64,000 nt of DNA from Neisseria subflava (GTDB lineage: Bacteria; Pseudomonadota; Gammaproteobacteria; Burkholderiales; Neisseriaceae). Each line of letters opens with the position of its first letter. Positions within the stretch are counted from its first letter, which is position 1. The notes under the pieces are model-generated. The model saw only the letters and a list, made by a program, of their open reading frames with translations. It searched no databases and was not told the origin of the DNA. Below, one piece after another: positions 17,613 to 25,170 of this stretch. The DNA lies in assembly GCF_003044935.1 (NCBI RefSeq), contig NZ_POXP01000003.1, forward strand, positions 124,001-188,000, written 5' to 3'. The position numbers and the translations under genes are program-made.

Positions 17613-18614
17613 TTAATCAATGCCGAGCAGGCGGTTTAGCCATTGTGTAAACGAATAATAGGCTTTGATTTCAGGGGCAGGTTGCTGATACGGACGTGCC
17701 AAAAATTCAGGCAATGCGTCTAAATTACCGCCGTCCCATACGAATACGCGGTCTGGGTGGTATAGGTCGGTTTCCAAGATATGTTTGTTGGTGGTAATCA
17801 GTTTTTTATCGAAACGCAATGCATCGAAGATACGGAATGATAAGCCGTAATGTTCGAATTGTGCAAAATCGACAACTGCGCCGCAACTTTGCACTTGGCT
17901 GAGGTTTTCTTCAAAGCTGAGGATGCTGCTGCGGTCGAGATAGCGGATGCCGTTGTGTCCGAAGGCTTTTTCAGCCCTGTCGTCTTTGCAGTAGATATGA
18001 AAATCCAAGGGTAGGTTGAGGCGTTCGGTTTCTTGGATAAAGCGTTTGGTTTGCTCTTCGCGTCGGAGTTCGTAGCCGCCTAAAAAGTAGAGTTTGTTGG
18101 TGGGCGCATATTCCGCTACGGGAAAGTCAAAGTAAAAATTGGTGGTGGCTTTGAAATGGCATTGTGGATATTTTTGAATATCGTCGGGGTCGAAAACCCA
18201 GCATTGGTCAAAATAATCCAAATATTCAATAATGTCTGGGAAACGACCTACGCCATCCCATTGATAATTCACACAAACATTGCTGTGTTCGCGGATGGTG
18301 GCGATGATTTCTTTGGGGTAAATATTGGCACGGATACAGAGCGCATAATCGGCTTTTTTGCCGTTTAGTGAGGCCAGTTTTTGCTGAATGTCGTCGAGGT
18401 GGCGGCTGTATTTGAGGTATTTTTTATAGTTGCCGTCTTTGGTGATGTGTTTGTGGTAGAGGTTTTTGAGTCTGCTGCCCAAGTTCGGGTAATATGAATC
18501 TCGGTCGTCATAGCACAGATTAATGACATCAAAACCAAGAAAACGCAGATTTTTTTCGATACATTGATCCAGTCCGTACATGTAGGGAACGGCAAGAATA
18601 ATGGTTTTTTTCAT
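17613..18614 (-). CDS. CgeB/GT-B-like putative glycosyltransferase, paralog 2
   Basis: The protein has 333 residues and is related along its length to the preceding paralog: KTIILAVPYMYGLDQCIEKNL at the start, a middle FDQCWVFDPDD (compare FDKFYFFDPFD), HYGLSFRIFDALRFDKKLITTN, and a YSFTQWL end (compare YSFSNWI). Both genes have the same bases just before and through the start (gaatacattATGa), so the duplication included the leader. It is the first gene of the three-gene islet placed between fabD and fabG. Product and substrate are unknown. Confidence 0.65.
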   Translation of the reverse strand: MKKTIILAVPYMYGLDQCIEKNLRFLGFDVINLCYDDRDSYYPNLGSRLKNLYHKHITKDGNYKKYLKYSRHLDDIQQKLASLNGKKADYALCIRANIYPKEIIATIREHSNVCVNYQWDGVGRFPDIIEYLDYFDQCWVFDPDDIQKYPQCHFKATTNFYFDFPVAEYAPTNKLYFLGGYELRREEQTKRFIQETERLNLPLDFHIYCKDDRAEKAFGHNGIRYLDRSSILSFEENLSQVQSCGAVVDFAQFEHYGLSFRIFDALRFDKKLITTNKHILETDLYHPDRVFVWDGGNLDALPEFLARPYQQPAPEIKAYYSFTQWLNRLLGID

Positions 18615-18640
18615 AATGTATTCGGATTGGAGTGGGCTGA

Positions 18641-18685
18641 TTTTTCAGACGGCCTTGCCTGACAGGATAAGGCCGTCTGAAAACA
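18641..18685 (-). terminator. DUS-pair hairpin after fabD
   Basis: TTCAGACGGCCT at 18644-18655 and AGGCCGTCTGAA at 18670-18681 lie between fabD and the glycosyltransferase islet, so the islet is probably transcribed apart from fabD. Confidence 0.75.
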
Positions 18686-18687
18686 TT

Positions 18688-19614
18688 TTAGTGGGCTTCG
18701 ATAAATGCAGTCACTTGATCGGCATTGGTCAATGCGCTGCACGCGGCTTCTTTATTGATGCGTTTGGCGAGGCCTGCAAGGACTTTGCCGGGGCCGCATT
18801 CGGCGGATTCGGTGATGCCTTCGGAAACAAGTGCGTTGACGGTTTCTGTCCAGCGCACCGGGCTGTACAGTTGGCGTACCAAGGCATCTTTGATTTTGTC
18901 GGCATCATCGTAAGAGGCAACATCGGCGTTATGAATAACGCGGATTTGCGGTTGTTTGATGGTGATGTCTTTCAGTGTTTCGGCAAGTTTTTCCGCTGCA
19001 GGCTTCATGAGGCTGCAATGTGAAGGAACGGAAACAGGCAGCGGCAGGGCGCGTTTGGCTCCGGCTTCTTTGGTGGCGGCCATGGCGCGTTCGACTGCGG
19101 CAGTGTTACCGGCAATTACGACTTGGCCTGGGGAGTTGAAGTTGACGGCTTCAACGATTTCGCCTTGTGCGGCTTCGGCACAAATGGCTTTTACTTGTTC
19201 ATCTTCCAAACCCAAGATAGCGGCCATTGCGCCTACGCCTTGTGGTACGGCGGATTGCATGAGTTCGGCACGCAGGCGGACGAGTTTGACCGCGTCTGCG
19301 AAATTCAATGCGCCGGCAGCGACGAGGGCGGTGTATTCGCCTAGACTGTGACCTGCAACGACTGAAGGGATTTTACCACCGGCTTCCAAGTAGGCGCGGT
19401 AGGTGGCAATACCGGCGGCCAGCATGATGGGCTGGGTGTTGACGGTTTGTCCGATTAATTCGGCATCTTCGCCGTTAATCATTGCCCACAGGTCTTGACC
19501 CAATACGGCGGAAGCTTCGTCAAATGTGGCTTTAACGATGGCTTGCTCGGCAAAGCCGTTCATCATGCCTAGGCTTTGTGAGCCTTGTCCGGGAAAGAAG
19601 AATGCGAAAGACAT
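18688..19614 (-). CDS. fabD: Malonyl-CoA:ACP transacylase
   Basis: FabD, 308 residues, loads malonyl groups onto acyl carrier protein for fatty-acid synthesis. It has FFPGQGSQSLGM near the start, the nucleophile motif GHSLGEYTAL with catalytic Ser, the Arg that positions malonate in LRAELMQSAVPQG, and the catalytic His in VPSHCSLMKPA. It is part of the plsX-fabH-fabD cluster; a DUF1294 gene sits between fabH and fabD. Confidence 0.96.
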   Translation of the reverse strand: MSFAFFFPGQGSQSLGMMNGFAEQAIVKATFDEASAVLGQDLWAMINGEDAELIGQTVNTQPIMLAAGIATYRAYLEAGGKIPSVVAGHSLGEYTALVAAGALNFADAVKLVRLRAELMQSAVPQGVGAMAAILGLEDEQVKAICAEAAQGEIVEAVNFNSPGQVVIAGNTAAVERAMAATKEAGAKRALPLPVSVPSHCSLMKPAAEKLAETLKDITIKQPQIRVIHNADVASYDDADKIKDALVRQLYSPVRWTETVNALVSEGITESAECGPGKVLAGLAKRINKEAACSALTNADQVTAFIEAH

Positions 19615-19623
19615 GGTAATTCC

Positions 19624-19971
19624 TTATTGGTTTGAATGTTTGAGGGTGTCCGCCAGCAGAAGGAGGGTGGCGACAGTATTGGTTGCAGCACTCAGTCGAA
19701 AGGTGCGGATAAATCCGGGTTTGCTGGTTTTGTGCCTGAATGCGAGGCTGCCGCAATAACCGCCCGTCCAGCCACCAAGCAGGTTGAGCAGATGCAATTT
19801 TGCTTCGGGTATGCGTCTGCCGTGGTTGCGTGCGCGCTGTTTGTCTTGGTAGTAAAGCAGGAAAACGTATGCACTCAGTGCGAGATAGGCGATTGCCAGT
19901 TTGGGCAATATTACAGCCGTTATGCTTAAAAACAGGCTGCTGATGCAGAGTGCAAACGTTAGGGATTTCAT
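19624..19971 (-). CDS. DUF1294 family membrane protein
   Basis: The protein has 115 residues from the ATG at 19971 (MKSLTFALCISS). Two or three hydrophobic segments (about 4-20, 21-42 and near the end) surround a basic, conserved core: YYQDKQRARNHGRRIPEAKLHLLNLLGGWTG, the mark of DUF1294, often found fused to cold-shock domains. The function is unknown. It sits between fabH and fabD on the same strand, 9 bases before fabD, so it is probably co-transcribed. A longer frame upstream crosses a DUS hairpin and is not used. Confidence 0.75.
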   Translation of the reverse strand: MKSLTFALCISSLFLSITAVILPKLAIAYLALSAYVFLLYYQDKQRARNHGRRIPEAKLHLLNLLGGWTGGYCGSLAFRHKTSKPGFIRTFRLSAATNTVATLLLLADTLKHSNQ

Positions 19972-19984
19972 GGGTTTGAGCAGA

Positions 19985-20018
19985 ATAGGCCGTCTGAAAG
20001 GGGTGTTCAGACGGCCCA
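19985..20018 (-). terminator. DUS-pair hairpin after fabH
   Basis: AGGCCGTCTGAA at 19987-19998 and TTCAGACGGCC at 20005-20015 lie directly after the fabH stop. It may reduce read-through into the DUF1294-fabD part. Confidence 0.65.
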
Positions 20019-20022
20019 ACCG

Positions 20023-20985
20023 TTAGTATTTCACCAAAACCGCACCCCAGGCAAAACCGCCGCCGATGCCTTCGAGCAAGAGGTTTTGTCCGCGTTTGAT
20101 TTGGCCGTTTTTAATACCGACATCCAGTGCCAGCGGAATGGAGGCAGCGGACGTGTTGCCGTGGTCTTGGACGGTCAGGATCACTTTGTCCATGCTCAAG
20201 CCCAAGTGTTTGGCGGTAGAGTCGATAATGCGCTTATTGGCTTGGTGCGGCACAAGCCAATCGATTTGATTGGTGGTATAACCGGCTTCTTCGATAACGT
20301 CATCTGCGATTTTGGACAGCATTTTGACGGCAAACTTGAATACGCCGGGGCCGTCCATGCTGATGTAGGGCGAACCGCAAATCTGGCCGTTGGCAATTTG
20401 TCCCGGGACGTTCAAAAGGTTGAGGTAGTTGCCGTCGGCTTTGAGTTTGCTGTGGATGATGCCCGGTTCGTCAGATGCGCTTAAGACAACCGCGCCCGCA
20501 CCGTCACCAAAGAGGACGCAGGTGGTGCGGTCGTTCCAATCGACGATGCGGCTGAAGGTTTCAGCGCCGATAACCAAAGCGTTTTTCGCCATGCCACTTT
20601 TGATGTAGGCATTGGCAGTGGTCAGGGCATACATAAAACCGGCGCACACGGCTTGTACGTCAAAGGCAGGGCAGCCGTTGGCAATGCCCAATTTTTGCTG
20701 CACGATGGTTGCCGTAGAAGGGAACTGCATATCGGGGGTAGCTGTGGCGACGATAATCAGGTCGATATCGTCAGCCTGCAAACCGGCATCTGCCAAGGCG
20801 CGGCGCGCTGACTCGGCGGCCAAATCGCTGGTTTTTTCGCTGTCGTCTGCAATATGGCGAAATTTGATACCTGTACGCGTGGTAATCCACTCGTCGGAAG
20901 TGTCCACTTTTTTGGCAAGGTCGTCATTGCTGACGCGGTTGGCAGGAAGGTAGCTGCCTGTACCGGAAATTTTGGCATATTGCAT
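20023..20985 (-). CDS. fabH: 3-oxoacyl-[acyl-carrier-protein] synthase III
   Basis: FabH, 320 residues, condenses acetyl-CoA with malonyl-ACP to start fatty-acid synthesis. The catalytic triad is present: Cys in [13 protein letters not shown], His in [10 protein letters not shown], and Asn in [13 protein letters not shown]. The N terminus [14 protein letters not shown] and WITTRTGI are typical. I chose the ATG at 20985; the frame extends 23 codons further upstream without family similarity. The upstream gene is plsX, as in E. coli. Confidence 0.97.
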   Translation of the reverse strand: MQYAKISGTGSYLPANRVSNDDLAKKVDTSDEWITTRTGIKFRHIADDSEKTSDLAAESARRALADAGLQADDIDLIIVATATPDMQFPSTATIVQQKLGIANGCPAFDVQAVCAGFMYALTTANAYIKSGMAKNALVIGAETFSRIVDWNDRTTCVLFGDGAGAVVLSASDEPGIIHSKLKADGNYLNLLNVPGQIANGQICGSPYISMDGPGVFKFAVKMLSKIADDVIEEAGYTTNQIDWLVPHQANKRIIDSTAKHLGLSMDKVILTVQDHGNTSAASIPLALDVGIKNGQIKRGQNLLLEGIGGGFAWGAVLVKY

Positions 20986-21087
20986 GAGAACGGCCTTTTT
21001 AGAGAGTTGATTCAGATAGTCGGGTATTGTAAGCGAAAATGGGAAAATTCCCAATATTAAGAATGAAGTCGGTGATTAAAGATAAAA

Positions 21088-21127
21088 ACAGGCCGTCTGA
21101 ACATTTTGGAGTTTCAGACGGCCTGTG
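21088..21127 (-). terminator. DUS-pair hairpin after plsX
   Basis: AGGCCGTCTGAA at 21090-21101 and TTCAGACGGCCT at 21113-21124, directly after the plsX stop. Confidence 0.75.
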
Positions 21128-21137
21128 TATATCAGCC

Positions 21138-22208
21138 TTAAGCTTCCGTTGTTGGAGCAGCGGTTTCTTCCAGTTCGGCTGCTGCTTTGGCGGCTTCCAA
21201 AGCAGCCAATTGGGTGGCTACGCCTTGTTCGATTTGAGCGAGGCCGGCGGATTTGGCTTCGTGGTAGGCCTCTTCCAAAGCATAACGGAAGCCGACTTCG
21301 TCGGTTCCACCGTGGCTCTTAATCACGATACCGCGTAAACCAAGCAGGATGGCGCCGTTAAATTTGCGCGGATCCAGTTTGCCTTTCAAGCCTTTGAGTG
21401 CGGGCAGGGCGGCAATGGCGGCAAGTTTGTTGAACAGGGTGCTTTGGAATTCACGGCGGATGGCGCCGCTCATGAATTTAACCGCGCCTTCGATGGTTTT
21501 GAGCATAACGTTGCCGACAAAACCGTCTGCGACAACGACATCGGCTTCGCCATACAAAACGCTGTTGCTTTCGATATTGCCGATAAAGTTGAGTTTGCTG
21601 CTGCTCAACAGTTTAAAGGTTTGTTTGACGGCATCCGTACCCTTGATGTCTTCAGTGCCGACGTTCAAAAGGGCGACACGCGGGCTGCCTTTTTCAGGGT
21701 GCAGTGCGTGTACCAGCTCGCTGCCGATGATGGCAAATTGAACCAGTTGTTCGGGCGTACAGTCAACGTTGGCACCCAAATCCAAAGCCAGGGTAACGTG
21801 TTCGTTGTCGGAAGGCAGGAATTTGGCGATAGCAGGGCGCTCAATGCCGGGAATGGTTTTGAGGACGAATCGAGCGGTCGCCATCAGTGCGCCGGTATTG
21901 CCTGCCGATACGGCGGCTTGCGCATTGCCTTCTTTGACTTGGTTGATGGCGATGCGCATGGATGATTCTTTTTTGTTTTTCAGCGCGGATTGCGGCGCTT
22001 CATCCATTTCGACGACTTGCGCTGCATGGCAGACGGTAATGCGGTCCATAGGCGCGCCTGCCGAGCTTAATGCTTGGCGGACTGCCGCTTCATCTCCGAC
22101 CATAATCAGATGTACGTCGGATTGCTGTTTCAGGAAATCCACTGCACCGGGGACGGTAATCGCAAGGCCTGCATCTCCGCCCATGGCATCTACGGCCAGT
22201 GTAATCAT
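21138..22208 (-). CDS. plsX: Phosphate acyltransferase PlsX
   Basis: PlsX, 356 residues, makes acyl-phosphate from acyl-ACP for phospholipid synthesis at the membrane. The start MITLAVDAMGGDAGLAITV is the family signature. VSAGNTGALMA, LDLGANVDCTPEQLVQFA and VVADGFVGNVMLKTIEG are also typical. The ATG at 22208 follows a ggag ribosome site; the frame upstream contains a DUS and is not used. The C-terminal tail is rich in Ala and Glu. It belongs to the conserved yceD-rpmF-plsX-fabH cluster, here with a phosphoribosyltransferase gene between rpmF and plsX. Confidence 0.96.
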   Translation of the reverse strand: MITLAVDAMGGDAGLAITVPGAVDFLKQQSDVHLIMVGDEAAVRQALSSAGAPMDRITVCHAAQVVEMDEAPQSALKNKKESSMRIAINQVKEGNAQAAVSAGNTGALMATARFVLKTIPGIERPAIAKFLPSDNEHVTLALDLGANVDCTPEQLVQFAIIGSELVHALHPEKGSPRVALLNVGTEDIKGTDAVKQTFKLLSSSKLNFIGNIESNSVLYGEADVVVADGFVGNVMLKTIEGAVKFMSGAIRREFQSTLFNKLAAIAALPALKGLKGKLDPRKFNGAILLGLRGIVIKSHGGTDEVGFRYALEEAYHEAKSAGLAQIEQGVATQLAALEAAKAAAELEETAAPTTEA

Positions 22209-22330
22209 GTTGTTCTCCGGTTTGTGTGTTTCAGACGGCCTCAAACAATCGGACAAGCACACTCATCTGATTTTCAGGAGATTGAATTGAAAATCAGATG
22301 AAAAGGCTTGTTGCGACAGTCGTGCCAGAT

Positions 22331-22855
22331 TTATTGGTTTTGCGCGGCCAATTTGTTGTGTTCGTCAATGTCTAGCGCGTCCCAAGGATAGTTGATCCAC
22401 CAGTCTTCAACGGTGATGCCGCTGAAATAAGGGATACCTTCAGGAATTTTGCCGACTTTGGCTTTGATTTTTTCATGCAATACTGCCACGCCGATGGTGC
22501 CGAAATCTTCTTTCAACAATTCGTTCAGGCAGAATTCCATGGTAACGCGGCTGTCGTCCACTTCGTCAACAACCAGTACGTTTTTGCCTTTCAGTACATC
22601 GGGAACGGGATCGAGCCATTGGACTTTTTTTACTTCCTCGGTCACTTGACCTTCGTTATCGCTGTCGTAGTAGGCTGTGGTGACGGCGTAAATCGGAATT
22701 TCCAAGAAGCAGCGCAACATGCGGGCAGGGATAAAACCGCCGCCGCCAATGGCAATCATGGCATCGTATTTTGTGCCGGAGTTTTGGATTTTTTCCGCCA
22801 ATCCTTTGATTACGCGGTGGATGTCGTCGTAGGTGTACCAGATTTTACGTTTCAT
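22331..22855 (-). CDS. Phosphoribosyltransferase family protein (purine salvage type)
   Basis: The protein has 174 residues. The type I PRTase PRPP-binding motif is VLVVDEVDDSRVTME (about 95-109), and the PPi loop is AIGGGGFIPARML (about 35-47). The C-terminal WWINYPWD resembles the base-binding hood of xanthine/hypoxanthine-guanine PRTases. It probably salvages hypoxanthine, guanine or xanthine, but which base is not clear. I chose the ATG at 22855 (MKRKIWYTYDD). It lies on the same strand as plsX and rpmF, an unusual insertion in the lipid cluster. Confidence 0.82.
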   Translation of the reverse strand: MKRKIWYTYDDIHRVIKGLAEKIQNSGTKYDAMIAIGGGGFIPARMLRCFLEIPIYAVTTAYYDSDNEGQVTEEVKKVQWLDPVPDVLKGKNVLVVDEVDDSRVTMEFCLNELLKEDFGTIGVAVLHEKIKAKVGKIPEGIPYFSGITVEDWWINYPWDALDIDEHNKLAAQNQ

Positions 22856-22947
22856 GGTGTGCTTCCGAAGAGGAAAATACAGGGTGCAATGCAAAAAAGC
22901 CAGTCATTGCATGGCAATATTCTGGCTTTTTCAGTCAGACGAACGGA

Positions 22948-23127
22948 TTATTCGCCTTTAGCTTTTACCACTTTACGGCCACGGTACATACCGTTTGGAG
23001 AAATGTGGTGTGGACGATGCACTTCGCCGGTTGCGCTGTCAACAGACAGAGAAGGCGCAGTCAGAGCGTCGTGTGAACGGTGCATACCGCGTTTAGAAGG
23101 GGATTTTTTGTTTTGTTGAACGGCCAT
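22948..23127 (-). CDS. rpmF: 50S ribosomal protein L32
   Basis: The frame encodes 59 residues: [20 protein letters not shown] at the start, then [20 protein letters not shown], and KVVKAKGE at the end, matching bacterial L32. An aggag-type ribosome site (gagctt) precedes the ATG. It is between yceD and plsX, the order known from E. coli (yceD-rpmF-plsX). No zinc-binding Cys are present, so this is the Cys-free form. Confidence 0.97.
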   Translation of the reverse strand: MAVQQNKKSPSKRGMHRSHDALTAPSLSVDSATGEVHRPHHISPNGMYRGRKVVKAKGE

Positions 23128-23160
23128 TTCAAGCTCCTAGATAAATAAACTGTGTCCTAA

Positions 23161-23664
23161 TTAACTGCTTTTCAAACCTGCTAAAACAGCGAAGGGGTTT
23201 GGTTTGTCCCGATTGACTTCGTCCAGTGTTCCATTGTTGCCGCAGTCTTCGTGTCGAGGGGAGAAAGGGAGCGACATCAGGATTTGGTCTTCAACCAGAG
23301 TCCGCACGTCAAGCTCTTTTTCGAGCAGCATGCCTTCCAATTCTTCATCGGCAAGCATGGCTTCGTCCAAACTCTCTTCATCGGCAAACAGGACGATACG
23401 GCTGGTTTCATCGAGCAGAAACGGCATGGGCGTAATGCAACGCTGGCAAATCAGGGGCATGTCGGCTTTGACGTTTAAATCGAGAAACAGACGTTGCAGC
23501 CGGTCGCGACCGCCTTGCAGCGTAAACGACACGCGTGTCTGTTTGTCGGCCGGATAATCGTGCGAACTAACTCGTTCATCCAATTCTTCGAGCAGGAAGC
23601 TGCCTTGCAGATTCTGCCCTTCGGCGGCGAAAACTTCTGGGTCAATCAAATTAGGGTATGACAT
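23161..23664 (-). CDS. yceD: YceD/DUF177 family protein (23S rRNA accumulation)
   Basis: The protein has 167 residues with the DUF177 signature: the CQRC pair in MPLICQRCITPMPF (about 72-85) and the acidic ELDVRTLVEDQILMSLPFSPRHEDC region, where the last Cys may complete a metal site. The family is needed for normal 23S rRNA levels in bacteria and plants and nearly always stands before rpmF, as here. It is divergent from maf. Confidence 0.9.
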   Translation of the reverse strand: MSYPNLIDPEVFAAEGQNLQGSFLLEELDERVSSHDYPADKQTRVSFTLQGGRDRLQRLFLDLNVKADMPLICQRCITPMPFLLDETSRIVLFADEESLDEAMLADEELEGMLLEKELDVRTLVEDQILMSLPFSPRHEDCGNNGTLDEVNRDKPNPFAVLAGLKSS

Positions 23665-23719
23665 AAACGGAGTATGATATAATTTCGGCAGTCTAACGTC
23701 AATGTTTTTAAGTAAAAAT

Positions 23720-24310
23720 ATGGAAGTAAAACTGCCTTTGGTTTTAGGGTCGAGTTCGGTTTTCCGCTGCGGACAGCTTCGCCGTTTGGGTATCGATTTT
23801 CAGACGGCATCGCCTGATTTTGACGAAACGCCTATTGCGGGCGAGCATGCGGGCGAGACGGCGCTGCGTTTGGCGGAAGGCAAAGCCCGTTCATTGGCGG
23901 CAGCTTTCCCTGCCGCGCTGATTATCGGCGCAGACCAAGTGGCATGGTGCGAAGGACGGCAATTGGGCAAGCCGATGAACGTCGCAAATGCACAACAGAT
24001 GCTGGCGGACTTGAGCGGAAAACGGATTGAATTTTACAGCGCAATCGTGCTTTTGAATACTGCTACGGGTAAGGTTCAGCATCATGTCGATCATACGGTG
24101 GTTGCCATGCGCCAGTTGTCGCAGGAACAAATCAGCCGATATTTGGAACTCGAGCCGGATGCGGTTTATTGTGCCGGTGCGGCAAAGAGCGAGGGTTTGG
24201 GCGCCGCTTTGTTGGAGCGTATTGAAAGTACGGACCCGAATGCTTTGATCGGCCTTCCGATTTTCCGTCTGATTGATTTTTTGAAAAACGAAGGTGTGGA
24301 AGTTTTATAG
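23720..24310 (+). CDS. Maf-family nucleotide pyrophosphatase (YceF-like)
   Basis: The protein has 196 residues from the ATG at 23720 (MEVKLPLVLGSSS). Maf marks are LGSSSVFRCGQL near the start, SPDFDETP, the catalytic GADQVAWCEG, and AGAAKSEGLGAALLERIESTDPNALIGLP. The DQVAW and GAAKSEG forms are closer to E. coli YceF (7-methyl-GTP pyrophosphatase) than to YhdE. In E. coli yceF is also divergent from yceD-rpmF-plsX, so the arrangement is conserved. A second ATG six codons upstream is possible; no strong ribosome site decides it. Confidence 0.88.
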   Translation: MEVKLPLVLGSSSVFRCGQLRRLGIDFQTASPDFDETPIAGEHAGETALRLAEGKARSLAAAFPAALIIGADQVAWCEGRQLGKPMNVANAQQMLADLSGKRIEFYSAIVLLNTATGKVQHHVDHTVVAMRQLSQEQISRYLELEPDAVYCAGAAKSEGLGAALLERIESTDPNALIGLPIFRLIDFLKNEGVEVL

Positions 24311-24311
24311 T

Positions 24312-24345
24312 TTGAGGCCGTCTGAATGTGTTCAGACGGCCTGAG
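24312..24345 (+). terminator. DUS-pair hairpin after maf
   Basis: AGGCCGTCTGAA at 24315-24326 and TTCAGACGGCCT at 24331-24342 with a 4-base loop. The next gene follows after 20 bases, so termination may be partial. Confidence 0.7.
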
Positions 24346-24364
24346 ATTTTTTGGAGTTGGAAGA

Positions 24365-25075
24365 ATGAAACCGATTTTGTATTTGATTCCTACCCCTTTG
24401 GGTGCGCCTGATACGCCATGCCTGTTGTCGTATGAGCAACAGGCGATTGTCGGGCTGACTGATTTTGTCGTTGAAGCGGAAAAAACAGCGCGTGCGCATT
24501 TGAAACATTTGGGCGTGACTACGCCTATCCGCGAACTGAATTTGCAAACGCTGAATGAACACACGGATTTGAAGACTTTGCCGGAATTGCTGAAACCTTT
24601 GCAAGAAGGGCGCAGTATGGGCATTGTCAGCGAGGCGGGTTGCCCGGCTGTTGCCGATCCGGGGGCGAATTTAGTGGCATTGGCGCATAAACACGGTTTT
24701 GAAGTACGGCCTTTGGTCGGCCCGTCCAGCTTGTTGCTGGCGCTGATGGCTTCGGGTGCGAATGGGCAAAACTTTGCGTTTAAGGGTTATCTGCCGTCTG
24801 AAAAAAATGAGCGCATTCAGCGTTTGAAGGCTTTGGAGCAACGGTCGCGCCAGCAGAATGAAACGCAGCTGTTTATCGAAACGCCGTATCGCAACGATGC
24901 GTTGTTGGCTGATGCGGTGGAAAACCTGCATCCTGAAACGCGCTTGTGCGCGGCTACGGACTTGACCTTGCCGACACAGGAAATCATCAGCCAGACGATT
25001 GCGCAGTGGCGAAAAAGAAAAGAAATGCCGAATTTGAAAAAACGCCCGACGATTTTTGTGTTGCATGCCGCTTAA
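24365..25075 (+). CDS. Tetrapyrrole-methylase-family SAM methyltransferase (short RsmI paralog)
   Basis: The protein has 236 residues and the TP-methylase fold: LYLIPTPLGAPDTP at the start, GIVSEAGCPAVADPGANLV (the VSDAG.P..DPG motif), VGPSSLLLALMASG and FIETPYRNDALL. It resembles RsmI, the 16S rRNA C1402 2'-O-methyltransferase, but lacks about 50 residues of the RsmI C-terminal domain, and its first loop is altered. It is therefore probably a paralog with another substrate. It is co-directional with maf. The ATG at 24365 follows a ttggaaga ribosome site. Confidence 0.78.
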   Translation: MKPILYLIPTPLGAPDTPCLLSYEQQAIVGLTDFVVEAEKTARAHLKHLGVTTPIRELNLQTLNEHTDLKTLPELLKPLQEGRSMGIVSEAGCPAVADPGANLVALAHKHGFEVRPLVGPSSLLLALMASGANGQNFAFKGYLPSEKNERIQRLKALEQRSRQQNETQLFIETPYRNDALLADAVENLHPETRLCAATDLTLPTQEIISQTIAQWRKRKEMPNLKKRPTIFVLHAA

Positions 25076-25118
25076 AACTGGATTGGATTCAATCTCAAAC
25101 TGTATTTGTTTGGGGAAA

Positions 25119-25155
25119 TAAAAAAAGGCCGTCTGAACAACAGACGGCCTTTGTG
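25119..25155. terminator. DUS-pair terminator between convergent genes
   Basis: AGGCCGTCTGAA and CAGACGGCCT with A and T runs on the two sides, between the methyltransferase (plus) and yidC (minus); it can serve both. Confidence 0.8.
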
Positions 25156-25170
25156 TTGCCTAAGCTTTTA

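Noticed and set aside
24365-25075. Naming the TP-methylase gene rsmI
   Set aside because: It is about 50 residues shorter than RsmI and its first loop differs, so a paralog is more likely.
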